A stretch of 64,000 nt of DNA from the NCBI GenBank assembly GCA_016165875.1, contig JABBOT010000037.1, positions 1,302,001 through 1,366,000 of the forward strand, written 5' to 3'. Below are positions 1 to 12,578 of this stretch, piece by piece; positions within the stretch are counted from its first letter, which is position 1; each line of letters begins with the position of its first letter. Below the pieces are notes generated by a model. The model was not told the DNA's origin and ran no database searches. It was given only the letters and a program-made list of their open reading frames with translations. This DNA comes from Acanthopleura granulata (taxonomy: Eukaryota; Mollusca; Polyplacophora; Chitonida; Chitonidae). Both the position numbers and the translations under genes were made by a program.

Positions 1-522
1 ATGTAAATGTAAGCGCCATCTAGATGTAGTAAGACTGTAGTTAGGATGTTGTCGTTTCCTGCCCTTTTGCTAGATTGGTGTGTTACGTTTCACAACTTTA
101 AGGATAAAATTCATTAATAGTTTATAATATTAGGTAGGGATGTTGCATATGAGTCTGTTCCTACTTATCATGTACATTAACATGGTCACTGTTACATTAT
201 AGCTGGGTAAACAGCACGGAAGTTATGATAGATTTCAAACAGAATTAAATATGACAGAGTTGTTTCTTAGAGATTAAATGGTGTGTAGATAGAAAAGCAG
301 ATACAGTAGATTTTTCATATTTAAGATGCTTATAGAGTATATCTGGACAATTTTGTGGTGGTTCAAAGTTGTTAGATGTATGCATTATAGTCTCTGTAAA
401 TGCAGTGTTTTTGATGTTATAAAAACACAAATCTTAGTTAGTCTTGTGCTGACTGGGCACTGAATTGTCTTTTGTGAGGTACTCGCTGGGGTTATAAAAG
501 CCCTGCCCTAATGTGTGCTGGC

Positions 523-694
523 GGTCAGTCTTGCAGTCTTGAAGGCAGAGTCATCAGGAATTACAGTTACAGAGTTATGCTATTATGTCTCCAGTCCATA
601 CAGGATGCCAAGAATACAAAAAGATGTCCCCAATTCTGTGTTGTGTTCCTTTTCTGTCGGTCCTACCAAGCTAGCCTCCCCAAAGCTTAGATAA
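523..694 (+). repeat. LTR-like dispersed repeat, copy 1
   Basis: GGTCAGTCTTGCAGTCTTGA, GGCAGAGTCATCAGGAATTA, CAGGATGCCAAGAATACAAA, TGTTGTGTTCCTTTTCTGTC and AGCTAGCCTCCCCAAAGCTT. The same blocks occur inverted at 25394-25555. A TATA-like TTATAAAAGCCC lies 30-40 bp upstream. No gag/pol sequence is nearby, so a solo LTR is a guess. Confidence 0.7.
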
Positions 695-989
695 GGTGGT
701 CAGCAAACAGCAACAACCAGGTCGGTTACATAGATATGATCACTTTAATCTTGAAAGTATTGTAGTTCTCTGTTTTCCAAATGATGAAATGTAACAATAC
801 ACGACATACTACTTGTATGTATCTGATATTGTGCTAAGTCAAAATTGCTACTATCCATCTGCTTGAAGGAGAAAACCGGGGCTGTACTGGACAATTTGTA
901 GTAAAACATTATGGTTTGAAGATTTAAAAAATCACCACCAATCTTGTTTTTTTGAGGCTTATTTTAGTTTCCAGGCTCCAAATTTTAAG

Positions 990-1390
990 ATAGGTCATAA
1001 CAAACACTTAATCGCGATTAATAAATACTGCCATGTAAAAGGGGAACGTAACTGTCAACAAAATGTTGACAAATCAAAGCGCAGTATTACGTAAAGCCTG
1101 TTTAGCAGATATGATATGAATCTGGCCCTTAATAAACCATTATCATTCCGTCTTTCGAAAGTACATAACGCGACTCATACATGGGTGTGAATTCAACTCG
1201 ATAACTGATGGCTGGCTGCTCTACTCCGCTGTGTGCACAGGCAACAACGAAAAGATGACAGGACACCACAATGTGCAGATTTTGGCTGCACAAACTGCAC
1301 TTCGAATACAGACGGCTTCACATTTTGCTGCTTGAGAGCCAAGGTCCCGATTCACATCAATCAGTCAGCATCAGGTCGGTAAAATGTTCG
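990..1390. promoter_or_regulatory. Candidate regulatory island with two dyads
   Basis: It contains the 14-bp palindrome TTAATCGCGATTAA (1008-1021), a TAAT-N4-ATTA arrangement as bound by paired homeodomain dimers, and the dyad TGTCAACA-AAA-TGTTGACA (1053-1071), followed at once by AAATCAAAGC, which resembles a TCF/LEF site. No dispersed-repeat sequence or gene is visible in the block. Function is inferred only from motif content. Confidence 0.3.
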
Positions 1391-3575
1391 CATCTTCTGA
1401 CAAACAATTATTGGATTGTGTTTTTTAAAACTTGACACCTGATTCTTTTCACTACAATTTACGTTGTACTTCCCCGGTCTTCCACTTTAAATACAACCCT
1501 TCATTGTCAACAAACTCCTGATCCAATTTATTTCCAGATATTTTGAAAATAATTAACCATTAATTAATAATTAATTCTGATTTTAAGACAGAAATGTGCA
1601 ATGAGTGCAAGATGCTTAAACCTAATGAAATAAACAAAGAAATACATGTAAATCCACATTTCTCCCAGCATGGGTTATTTTTCACCTGTTTCTTGAGACT
1701 TGTAATTCATTGTTAACATCCTTCATTGACAAACGCAAACTGAAACCCATGCAGTGTACGCACACGTTGAGAAAAAAATGTTGTGAAAAACTGGAAATCT
1801 GGGATTAATACAGATTAGCAGAGTTTCTGGGCCATATTTCACAAGCAATGATTATGATGACAAAACTAATCTGGACGCTGTCTACAGAATCAGATTTCCA
1901 GCCAATACTGGCAGCCGGCTGGTCCCATTACCAATTTCAATTCCCAACAATTCCAGCCCCCAGCAAATTCCGGAAATCATTCACGGCCACAATCCATCTA
2001 AGTTCCGTGATCACAACCAGTGTGGTGCCAATATAGACAACCTGCATCACGGACACTCTGTCAGGGTCTCCAATTATAGGCCTATCACCAGGAGCAGGTG
2101 CACACGTCACACACTGACACTGTCCAAGTTTTGGGGGGAAGAAGAAACCACCAAACAAAAAAAACCCCAAAAAACACACACACATCCATCTTGACTTTTT
2201 TATGCTTCATGTCTCTTCAGTTTTACACCTCATATAGATCTTCTCAGATTTATCTTTCCAATGGTACCTTAAGAAGCATCTGCTAAAGACTGCTGGTGTA
2301 TGGATAGTTATGTAGCTGTTACGAGTTGATTAATCTGGTTGGAGTTTAGTGTTGTACTCAAGAATATTTCAATTATAAATACGAATGACAGCAGCAAGTA
2401 TTTTGATGGGACGACAACTGGTATCCGTTGGGTGATAACACTACAGTCAACTTAAAATGTCCAGGTCAGATATGGTATCTTCTTCCGAAAAACTGAAATG
2501 AATGAATGGAATCTCAAAGATCTATGCTAGTATAGTCTACCTTGAATGATGCAACTATGTACTGCTGCTAGTAGATAATATTATTCAAGGGGTGGAGGCA
2601 TTATGTACATGTTTGACGAGGCAAAAGTCTCTACAGGCAGTCCATGGCTATTAGAAGAGAGGTGAGAGCAGGAAGGTGTTAACGCATCAGCCATTAGACT
2701 GCAGGAACAGAGACGGCATCTAACTCTGCTTGACAAACACTGCCAGCGATTTGATGGAGGCGTCACATTCTCTGTACGCGAATGGAGCCCAGGACAATAG
2801 ATAGGTGGAATAACCGATGGCCAGAGTTGACGAAGGGGACAGGTAACAAGACGGAAATGTTTCAATTAGGGACAGAAGGACACCTGAAACTCCAAGATAA
2901 AGAACTCCGAAGACGACTGAAAATTGCAGCGCTTCCCTCTCCCTCTGAAGTCGGGGAATTGATTACCCTTGTTAAGCACAGGAAGGAAAGAGTGGGTAAA
3001 TTTTTCTAAGCTGCGGAGCCCAAGGGGTGCTTCCAACGAGGTGACAATGCCCTCAGGAGATTCTCTCACACTGCCTCTCATTTATTATTTACCCCAGACA
3101 GACTGTTCCTAGGCCCTGACAAGACAATTGGGGTTACGTGTGGCGTACACTGAACCATGATTACAACTCTCTACCACTTACAGTTACTTGCTAAAAAGCA
3201 CACCCTGTAATTTCTGTCGTTTGATCTGTCCGGGACAGCTCTGAATACGGAATCAAACATGGAATCCACTTTAATACCTGCCGTCTGCTTTCCGTCTCCA
3301 ATCAGGCTCTGTAAACTGACAAACTGCCCTCTAGCTTATGACCACTAGACCATAGATTTGTCAAACCGATGGCACATGCACAGTTCCCTCGTGTTTAGGC
3401 CAGTCAGTTTCCTGTTATGAGTAAGGACTTTAACCATATAATGATACAACATTAAGTTCGTTTCCTTTGAGGTAAAAGTAGGAAAATGTCAAAGGAAGCA
3501 GCTGATGTGTCCACAGAGGCTACTTACAAGTAAACCCCACTCATCCTTTTGCTTATTTTATACTGTCTATTACTG

Positions 3576-3816
3576 CCTGGGCAGCCTAGTTGTTATAGAG
3601 TCTGCCTGAGGGTCATATGAAAGACTTTAAAAATGGTACTTGTCGCTTCCTCGCTGGGTGCACAGCACTACGAGGTTAAAGCAAGGAAACAGGACTGATT
3701 GGCCCTGTGACAGCATAATGTGACTGGATGACGTGTTGGGAAGGACGTCCCTTGTCGTCTTATAATGAAGACATTGTCGAGTACAATGTAAAACCCGAGC
3801 ATAGGTACATACATTG
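3576..3816 (+). repeat. SINE family 2 copy
   Basis: GAAAGACTTTAAAAATGGTA, AGGTTAAAGCAAGGAAACAG and ACTGATTGGCCCTGTGACAG match family 2. The B-box and parts of the 3' half are deleted. Confidence 0.82.
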
Positions 3817-4566
3817 TCTACAGGCCTAGTACTTTATCCCAAATACAATTTATAAACCAAGAACCAATGCCGCTTTCCAGTATACCTTCATAGCTCTACA
3901 TGAGGCACTCTTCCCCTGATTTACCATTAAGTTCAACCTAGTACTGTCAACATTTACAAGTCTACATGCAGTACTGTTTCCCTGAATTCCTCTGAAATAA
4001 TGCTATAATCTTAGTATGTGTGCTTTTACCAATTTACAATTCATGAGGCCAGCAGTTTTTCCCACCTTATTATTTATACACAATAACTTTTCTTCATTTG
4101 CCCTTAATAATGAGAGCAAATTTCCCAGGATTGAGCCAGAACCTTCAAGAGCAACTGACATGAAACTATATACTACTGCCTTTTTATTTTAAAATAGGAC
4201 AAACTGAACACCCTTACTTCAGAGTCCAGAATTAATCCATAAATGTAAGATATTACATGTTTTCAAACTGATTATTCAATATGTCACACCTATAACAATG
4301 GTGATCGTTTCTACAGGATGTGACTGAAGTCGGATTTCGTGACCGAAATAAACCCATTTCAAGACGTCCATTTAAAGCATAAACAATACATATGCATTTA
4401 GCAAGTTTTCCCATTGTGCCTGTTATTGGGTGCAACCCTGAGTCTCATCCTGTTCTCTGGCCATATATGAGTGTTCCATGCGCACACTGTTGTATTACCA
4501 TGAGCTTCCTTAATTGCAATGACTGCACGGGCTCATTGTACTACTACATTGTACCATTTATTTATC

Positions 4567-4940
4567 TATATATTTAACTGGTGTTTTATGCTGCACATTA
4601 TTTATCTTATATGACAGCTGCGAGCATTATGATGGGAGGAAACCAGGCACAGCCCAGGAGAAACCCATGCATGAACATCTTATACGACAGCTGTGAGCAT
4701 TACGATAGGAGGAAACCAGGCAGGGCCCTGGAGAAACCCATGTATGAACATTTTATATGAAACCTGTGAGCATTATGATGGGAGGAAAACAGGCACAACC
4801 CAGGAGAAACCCATGTATAAACATCTAAACGCCAGAGAGAGGAAACCAGGCAGAGCCGGACCTGAACTCACAGTGACCCAACTGGTGAAGAGCTCCTGGG
4901 TCATTGCGCTGTGTTAGTGCTAATTAACCCCCTTGGCCAT
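4567..4940 (-). repeat. SINE family 1 with internal 73-bp triplication
   Basis: This minus-strand copy runs from the tail (ACTGGTGTTTTATGCTGCAC) to the head (TTAACCCCCTTGGCCATGAA). The body segment with GATGGGAGGAAACCAGGCAC is present three times with period 73 (core at 4631, 4704 and 4777). Confidence 0.85.
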
Positions 4941-5239
4941 GAAGACTCTCCTAAACTGTTCCAAGAAAATTTCTCCACACTAAGCGATTGGTCCAGATTA
5001 AAATGACGGATAACCGAACTTTGACCAAACAACCAGCCCAAATGTTAAGAGACAAGACGTCAAACATTTGATCACCAACCAGGTAACTGTTCCCCAGACA
5101 GACAGAGAGACTTTTGAACTCCATATCAATAAAAAAATGTGCAATTTTCATCCTTTATGTAATTTCTGTATAACACAGCATTTACTTAATACTAAGCCAC
5201 CCTTGTCTAAATTCTACTAAAATTCTGAGTCTTTTCCGC

Positions 5240-5700
5240 AGCTAAATTGGCGGATGTTCCGCCACATCCGGCCGCTGGAGACAGTTTCCAGGAAATCCCA
5301 TCTTTTCCTTTCCTTTGATTCTTTCACCTGTCGGGCCGACCTGCTCACAAAGCCGAGGCTCATCCATATGGAGGCCCCCGGTACCGTCAGAGCCAAGTGG
5401 AAATTACAAGTGTGTGACGGCCTAAATTGGCCGGAGATTGTTTGCGCAAATGTGAACTCACTCAGTAATGGGCCGGCGGGCTTTCATTGTGAGCTTGATC
5501 ACTGATGGTTTGGTCGTGAGTTGATAGACGACCCCTCCCATTGCCCCCACTGCCGCCAGCTTCCTGTGGCCGGAGTTGCTTCTCAAGAACCCCTGCAATC
5601 TGTCCGGCTTATTAAACTGAGCTGACTGCCACCAGACTGCCACCAGACTGCCAGCAGCCCTATAGACGCGACTGCCAGAAGCTCTCAAAGTCATTGGCTT
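5240..5700. other. GC-richer non-repetitive block, no gene recognised
   Basis: It includes GGCCCCCGGTACCGTCAGAG and GCCGCCAGCTTCCTGTGGCC plus a short triplication of ACTGCCACCAG near 5626-5660. The open frame 5254-5505 has no domain or splice support. It could be regulatory or a decayed exon. Confidence 0.25.
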
Positions 5701-6390
5701 GTCATTATGTCGAAAGTTAACCTAATACATTGGATATTGGTTGACTAAAACAAGAACAGCTCTTTCACTGCGCCTTGACAAAAACAGGTCTTGGCCAAAC
5801 TGACCCACAACCCATTGCCTGCATCTCTTCTTGGGGTATCTTATACATGTACTTACTTAGTGGAAATTTATAAACCTGAACCGCTTGACCATTATTATAT
5901 TAAGTACTATATGCCATCTAGTCAGTATGGATACCGTTATATGACACAACTAGAGGGTATTGTTACAAAAACGAAGTCTCACTTTCTCTTCCCTTCCCAA
6001 TACATCTCACCTAGCTCTATAACATGGTAACAGTCTGCCAAAATATCAGAATGGCTAAAGGATTGATAAAACAGACAAATTATATGACAGGTGCCAAAGT
6101 CTCACCAACTGTTGAGGTCCTCAAACTTAATTGCAACCACCTTTCATTAAATCTTGAGAAAGTATGTCAGAGCTCTCAATTATCTTATGTGCAGACATGA
6201 AGTATATGATGGGGAATCAGAAACGCTAGAACATGGCGAAGATGACACACCAACAGGCACCAAAATCTAATCACTTATTAAGAGGATCATAATTAAGTTC
6301 AAAACCAAATCTGATATAACTCCATCTGTAGCAGTTTTGAAAACCTGATATCTTGTAGACAATTAATGCTGGTCTGTATGGTCCAATATG

Positions 6391-6694
6391 AGGCTTACTG
6401 ACCCCGTATAGTTTCATATCATGTCACTCAGTAACCATGCAATGTCAAAAACAAAAGAAACTTTTTCCTGTTGCGTCGAGGAGCTCTGAATTACCACGTA
6501 GTGATCTGGGAATTACATGTATGATGTCATTGCACATTCTTTTATGATCATTGTTGTGTCACATTGTAACCATTACGTGGTTGCGTTCTGCCTACTGGGA
6601 AGTCACCAGACGCATACAGCATCAGCTGCAGGGTATTATTTGTTACATGGTTACTGAGTGAAAGGATACGAAACTATATGAGTTCTGTAAGTCT
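6391..6694. mobile_element. Inverted-repeat element, family C
   Basis: A 53-bp left arm (6391-6443: AGGCTTACTGACCCCGTATA ... CACTCAGTAACCATGC) is the inverted counterpart of 6642-6694 with few mismatches. The interior TCCTGTTGCGTCGAGGAGCT recurs at about 8255-8470. Another copy of the arm core (TTTCACTCAGTAACCATGTA) sits at 6745-6765. Confidence 0.78.
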
Positions 6695-8239
6695 CATGTT
6701 GGGTGAGGCATTTGCTGAGCCCAACAGGAAGGTTATTGACCCCATTTCACTCAGTAACCATGTAACAAATTTATCCCGCAGAAGACCAGGGTTTTTTCTA
6801 GACAAAAATCTTTTATCCAACTGAATTTGAAAAATGCTAAATTTTTTTTGCATGGCCTTGGAAAGCAAAACATGGAAAAACTCAACTTTCCAATTTTAAT
6901 AGAACTCAATTTTTATGCTTTCTGATAGGGACATTCAATAATCTGTTGGCATGACTTTCTTCCAAGTTCAAACGTAACATGTAGGCCTAATCATATCCAG
7001 TGATATAACACTATACAGTATTGAGGATTTTGCCACAACCTTACAAGGCTTAATATTAAAACTTAAAAATAAAAGTGGGGCTTATTCCCTTAGTGAAAAT
7101 AAAAAACCTCTGTCAATGAGTTCCTGTAGCCTAAATGTAGGCCAAAACAGTCGGCCTGCTTAAACCATTTTCTGGACATTTTAACAGGGCTTGTATGGAG
7201 AAATGCGAATAAAATTCCAGAAGCTTCCCATGGCCGATTTGAAATTAAAGATTGTAAGTTTTCTAGACATTGGTAATGACTTAGGCCTAACATATACTTT
7301 TATCTTACTGGCTTTCTTTATTTTAAAGTACTTTTCTTTAATCCTGGGTTTCCTTTAAGTTTCATTATTCTAATTTGCATTAGAAATTTTACTACAGCCT
7401 TCACAGTTATCTTATTAATATATTGATACATATATATTAACAACAATCAGGTTAAATTTATAGGTTACTGGAAGGTTGATGTTCTAAGAGGATATGTTTG
7501 TCAAAAAGACTGTATATTATAAATTTTTAATAAAATCTTTACTTCATCAAATATCTTGCATTAATTCCTTTTACCCCCTGCCAATAAACTGTATAAACTC
7601 TATCCTGGTTGAAATTTCTCATGATCCTGCTTATTTGAAATTGACACCTTCACGATATTACATCTGACACTTGCAACTCGGCCTTACTGCATGGAGCCTT
7701 CAGGTACAGGTACAAGTAGTGCCAACTGGGATGTCATTTTAATACAGATTTAACTTCAATTGGAACTCTGTTTTGCTTTTAAGTGAATAAGTATATACTA
7801 CCAAGGGCAATAATGGAAGCCTACACACCATCACTTTTTGCTACACAATGGTCCGGTTCACTTCTATAGAGCCCAGTTAAGAAAGGTACATGGGTAAGGT
7901 GTGGCTAGCTATCGGAAATTGGACCATGTATCATGTCCACACATAACCGCTGCTGACATTAGATGAATGAGGCAGTTGTAGACATTGGAAAGCCTTCAGT
8001 GGTGGTTGCAAAGGTTATTTCATGCTGAAACTGAACTGAAAAAACAGCCAATTTTCCCTGCACGCTACAGTGCCTTGTACCCCCATATAACCAAAAAACC
8101 CAATTTATTTTCTTAGACACTCAACTTCAAAATATGCTAAAAACTCACTTTGTGCTCGGGGTTAACCCGATGAGAAAGTGTGTAAAAAAAAGCCCTGAAG
8201 GCTCTAAAAACTACACTGAAATTTGTTTCTTGAAAAACA

Positions 8240-8480
8240 AAAGAAGCTTCAACAGTAATTTCCTGTCATGTCGAGGAGCTTTGAATTATCAAGCAGTGAT
8301 CTGGGAATTATGACATCATAACATTATTGACGATGGTCATTCAACATTCTTTTGTGAAGTTGTATCGTTAGTGTCTTTGGCACGTCACATTGTGACTCTT
8401 ACGTCATGGCGTTCTCCCTACTGTTGAGATTTCAGACGTATACAGTATCTGCTGCAGGGGTACAGAGTTATATGCGTCGA
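8240..8480. mobile_element. Family C interior copy without clear arms
   Basis: TCCTGTCATGTCGAGGAGCT, GCAGTGATCTGGGAATTATG, CACGTCACATTGTGACTCTT and CTGCTGCAGGGGTACAG follow the order of the 6391 element's interior on the same strand. Confidence 0.65.
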
Positions 8481-10196
8481 TCACATGACCTTGACTGTTC
8501 AATGAAAAGCACAGGATTTTGTTTGATGTGGGATAAAAGTCTATATTTCACCCGCACAATGATTCTGTCCCGACGCCTAGCAAGCTGTATTATCCATATC
8601 ATCACTGTACAAGAATTGGGTTACCTTGACAAGAGCTGCTAACACAATCAGGTCATGCTTGTCCTAGAGCGGAAGATGCTAACATGCAGGCAAATTATGC
8701 TGTCCGTGTAGCCGGGACTCAGCAGCTCCAACAATTTGGGGGGACATTTTCAAGGAAGAATTATCGCAACGCCTATGAAAATCTTTACTACAATTATCAA
8801 AGCCCTAAACGGATCGCGAAGAGCATAATTAACCCATCCCGCTGGCATATGTGACAGATAACTTGGCACATGCCGTCCGATCGAGTCAGACACAATTTGC
8901 ACTGATCAATTCAATCCTAGAATCTCTGAAGTCCACTCTGAGTTCAATCTGTTTTTGACAACTAAGGAAAATGTGCACACTAGTCTGCACCCAGAATCTC
9001 TAATGTGCCAATTCCAAGTTCAATGAAGTCTCCGGACATTAAGGCTAATGAAAGTGTGCACACAGCCTGTATATGTACTGCTGCCGAGCAGGACATCTCA
9101 AAGATCTCTCAGACAAACAAGGGGGTCGATTGTTAAGCTGGTAGACAATCCTCAGTCAAATGACCACAGACTGTAGGATATTCCACAGGGACTCAAAGCT
9201 ATACTATAAGGCATTCATCAAACGTTCTATGTCCAGCTGTCCCTGCTCGTTGTAATCAGACTTACCAACACCCCTGAAACCAGCGGTAGACAACTTTATC
9301 ACACCTGGTGGTGAACCTCGCCACACTTCGACTTGCCAGCCAGAAATCAGAACTCCAGAATCCATAGCAGTGATCGAGTGTTTAATTAAGGTATTGGCAG
9401 GTAATCATGCTTTCTGAAATGAACAACTTAGAGCTAATTGGCAAGAATACCCATTCCTGTCCCTAACTGGTATTTAATTGTTTTGGTTGTCTTTCAAAAT
9501 TTCAACCTGAAAACACGTATGGTCTCAAACTATCGCTGCCTTTTTCATGTTCTTACAGACATGACATTTCAACACATTTCTCTGCAAATTTCAGGGCTTC
9601 ATGTAATCTTTTCTCATCCTTGATGAGAGAGAAAAAAAAACAATTCTTATCACATATATGAATGTGCATATCATTATTTGGGGCGAGAGGCTACTTCCTT
9701 CCTTAGGAGCTCTAAGATTTTATTGTAATAACTGGAATTTCGAAGATCTACCATGTCTTTCACTTGAAAGTCAACTAATGTTTCACAGTTAAATACATGT
9801 TCCTTGATAATTCTTACCATGAACAGCTCAAGATCTTTCTAAACCGACATTTTCAGGGAGATGTCCAAGAAAAAACTCCTAGCTAGTAAAATGAAGAATT
9901 CTTAGCTAGTAAGATGACAAAATTGAAGGATCCAATGACTTGAATCCAGCAAATGATAACTTTTTAATATTTACCACTGTATCCACATGTACATGCTGGC
10001 TATGAAATGATCTAGATGCACAATTACATGTAAGAACTTCAACGGAATCTAAAACTCATTAGCTAGTTAGTACATTATCAACACTGTAAAACAACATTAC
10101 GTCTATCATGCACTCAGTGGGAAGAACACAAGCTTTAATAGGCCAATTCATGTCATATCTGGAGTGTATATGCTTCACCACAGACAAGGACAAAGC

Positions 10197-10461
10197 AGGG
10201 TCCTCCGTGGCTCAGTTGGTTAGCATGCTATCTCAGCACAATGACCCGAAGCCTCCCACCAATGCCGTCGCTGTGAGTTCAAGACCAGCTCATGCTGGCT
10301 TCCTCTGCGGCCGTATGTGGAAAGGTCTGCCAGCAACCTGCAGATGGTTGTGGGTTTTCCATGGGCTCTGCCCGGTTTCCTCCCGCCATAATGTTGGCCA
10401 CCGTCGTATAAGTAAAATATTCTTGAGTACGGCGTAAAACACCAATCAAATAAATAAATAA
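10197..10461 (+). repeat. Full-length tRNA-derived SINE, family 1, with target-site duplication
   Basis: The head CTCCGTGGCTCAGTTGGTTA is a tRNA A-box region and TGTGAGTTCAAGACC the B-box. The body (CTTCCTCTGCGGCCGTATGT..., GGTTTCCTCCCGCCATAATG...) follows, and the tail is TATAAGTAAAATATTCTTGA, GTACGGCGTAAAACACCAAT and an A/T-rich TAAA repeat. Perfect 13-bp direct repeats ACAAGGACAAAGC flank it (10184-10196 and 10462-10474). This is the cleanest copy here and serves as reference for the others. Open frames over it are not genes. Confidence 0.93.
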
Positions 10462-10482
10462 ACAAGGACAAAGCTCTCTGTT

Positions 10483-11487
10483 AGACCTGACTGGACAAAA
10501 TGATGTTCACCTGCCATATGATCTGTCAAAACGGAGGCACCAATAAGGCGCTCTGATATTAACTTGGTTGGAAAAAATTATCTGTTTGGAAGACACATGA
10601 CCTATCAAATTGTAGGCCCCAATAAATGCGCTCTGATAAGCTTGATTGGACAAATGATCTGTTCACCGCACACATGCCCAGCCAAAATGGAGGCACCAAT
10701 AAGGTGCTCTGATACTAACTTGATTGGACAAAATTATCTGTTTGGAAGACACATGACCTATCAAATTGTAGGCCCCAATAAAAGCGCTCTGATAAGCTTG
10801 ATTGGACAAATGATCTGTTCACCGCACACATGCCCAGCCAAAATGGAGGCACCAATAAGGTGCTCTGATACTAACTTGGTTGGACAAAATTATCTGTTTG
10901 GAAGACACATGCCCTATCAAATTGTAGGCCCCAATAAAAGAGTCTGTTGTTCAAATCCAGCCCCCGATAAGCTTGATTGGGAAAATGATCTGTTCACCGC
11001 ACATATGTCCAGCCAAAATGGAGGCACCAATAAGGCGCTCTGATACTAACTTGGTTGGACAAAATTATCTGTTTGGAAGACACATGACCTATCAAATTGT
11101 AGGCCCCAATAAAAGCGCTCTGATAAGCTTGATTGGACCAATGATCTGTTCACCGCGTACATGCCCAGTCAAAATGGAGGCACCAATAAAGCACTCTGAT
11201 AAACTTGATTGGACAACATGACCAGCCACATGACCTGCCAAACCGGAGGCCCAAATAAAAGTGCTCTGATAACTCGATTGGACAAAATGATCTGTACGCC
11301 GGACGCACAGCCTGCCAAAATGGGGCCCCAATAAAGTGCTCTGATAAACTTGATTGCACAAAATGATCTGTTTTTGGCTCCATAACCTCTCATATTGGAG
11401 GCCCCATTAAAGGTGTTGTGATAAACGTGATTAGATGAAATGATCTGTTCGCCAGACACATGACCTGCTAAACTGGTGGCCCCAAAT
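10483..11487. repeat. Satellite-like array: 156-bp dimers of about 78-bp monomers
   Basis: TTATCTGTTTGGAAGACACA recurs at 10578, 10734, 10890 and 11065: 156, 156 and 175 bp apart, the last enlarged by a 19-bp insertion near 10945. Each 156-bp unit is two diverged 78-bp halves sharing CTCTGATAAGCTTGATTGGA, ATCTGTT, ACACATG and GAGGCACCAATAA. About 13 monomers; both edges are more diverged than the middle. Because 156 is a multiple of three, a 159-codon frame (10564-11043) with 52-residue peptide repeats stays open. It looks like a by-product, not a gene. Confidence 0.92.
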
Positions 11488-12578
11488 CCAGCTGGCTAAA
11501 ATCCCTGATTGCCTGCTAGGGAAGAATTTAAACATAACATGTATATGTAACGACATGTAAATCTTAACTCTGCAAAAACTAGTGTCACCTTGGTCTCTGC
11601 TGGGCATGATAGGCTATCAACTTTCTAGTCCACAGTTCCTGTATACATGTACTTTCAAATTCAGAGCGCACAGAAATGCCGACTGTTTAAGAATTAAAAT
11701 CTTGGTAAAACACGTCCATCTTATTTGGGTTGCATATCTCCAAACTAACAATGCCTATGGGAGGTGTTGCCATGACTGAGCCATTGCTTGACAGATTGAT
11801 TGCGGTTACTTGTTTACATGAAGGCCGATAAACAGGTGGGACTTGAGCCATAGGTAGGTAATTTCAATATAGATGCGCATATAAATGAAGTGGGTAATAT
11901 CTCTCGACACAGATGGTTCAGAGACAAACCAGCCGATGTTTCCCTGGAGCATATGTCAGCGAATCCACCAGACTGGCCTCGTTCCAACACTGACTGATTG
12001 GTCATGATTTTAACGAAGACCGCAAAATTCATGTTCCTTATAGGACGAATATCTTCATGGTCCAGAACAGAATGAATATTTCATAAGACAATCCCTTTTC
12101 GTGTCTGTGTAAGATGACCTCCAAGGCATTTATCTCTATTATAACCATAAGCAGCGCTGAAGCTCCCAGTGTTTTCTCGGCATGGTCACAGTGGTATGGA
12201 GAAAAGGCAGACAAGTCTGAACTCCTAAGTACTTATACTTCGCATAATGACTTCAAGATGAAAATAAAACACGGGTTTATATTCGTTTGCCGAAAATATT
12301 GAAATATTAAACATGTCCATGTATGGATCTGTACATTTAGCATCTACCACTTGCTGCAGAATACTTTGTTTTACTATCTCACTATACAGGGTTTTATGGT
12401 TGTACTCAGGAATATCCAGAGTCGGAAGAGTAAAAGTGACCTCCTTACAACTTCATGCAATCCGACCACTGTATAAGCCTCTTGGACATTTAAATGTATA
12501 TTCATGACGGTGGTATAAAACAAAAGGCCTTACAGACAGTACTAACCAGAACGCTGATGGACAGTGACGATATTGCAC

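Larger units (their letters stand above)
1..4566. other. Gene-free stretch
   Basis: Apart from the LTR-like repeat (523), the regulatory candidate (990-1390) and a family-2 SINE (3576), I see only AT-rich unique sequence. A minus-strand frame at 1937-2185 contains VVYIGTTLVVITELRWIV, which looks faintly membrane-like, but it has no usable splice sites and no family match. Confidence 0.5.
4941..10183. other. Gene-free stretch
   Basis: It holds the family C elements and the block at 5240-5700; the rest is unique AT-rich DNA. The part around 8690-9000 (GGATCGCGAAGAGCATAATT, GCCGTCCGATCGAGTCAGAC) is of more balanced composition and might be regulatory. No exon found. Confidence 0.5.

Noticed and set aside
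1937..2185. Minus-strand frame with a membrane-like stretch (VVYIGTTLVVITELRWIV)
   Set aside because: No convincing acceptor or donor in frame, no family match, and an early stop; too weak to call an exon.
10564..11043. 159-codon open frame with 52-residue repeats
   Set aside because: It coincides with the 156-bp satellite; the period being a multiple of three keeps it open. No splice sites or known repeat domain.
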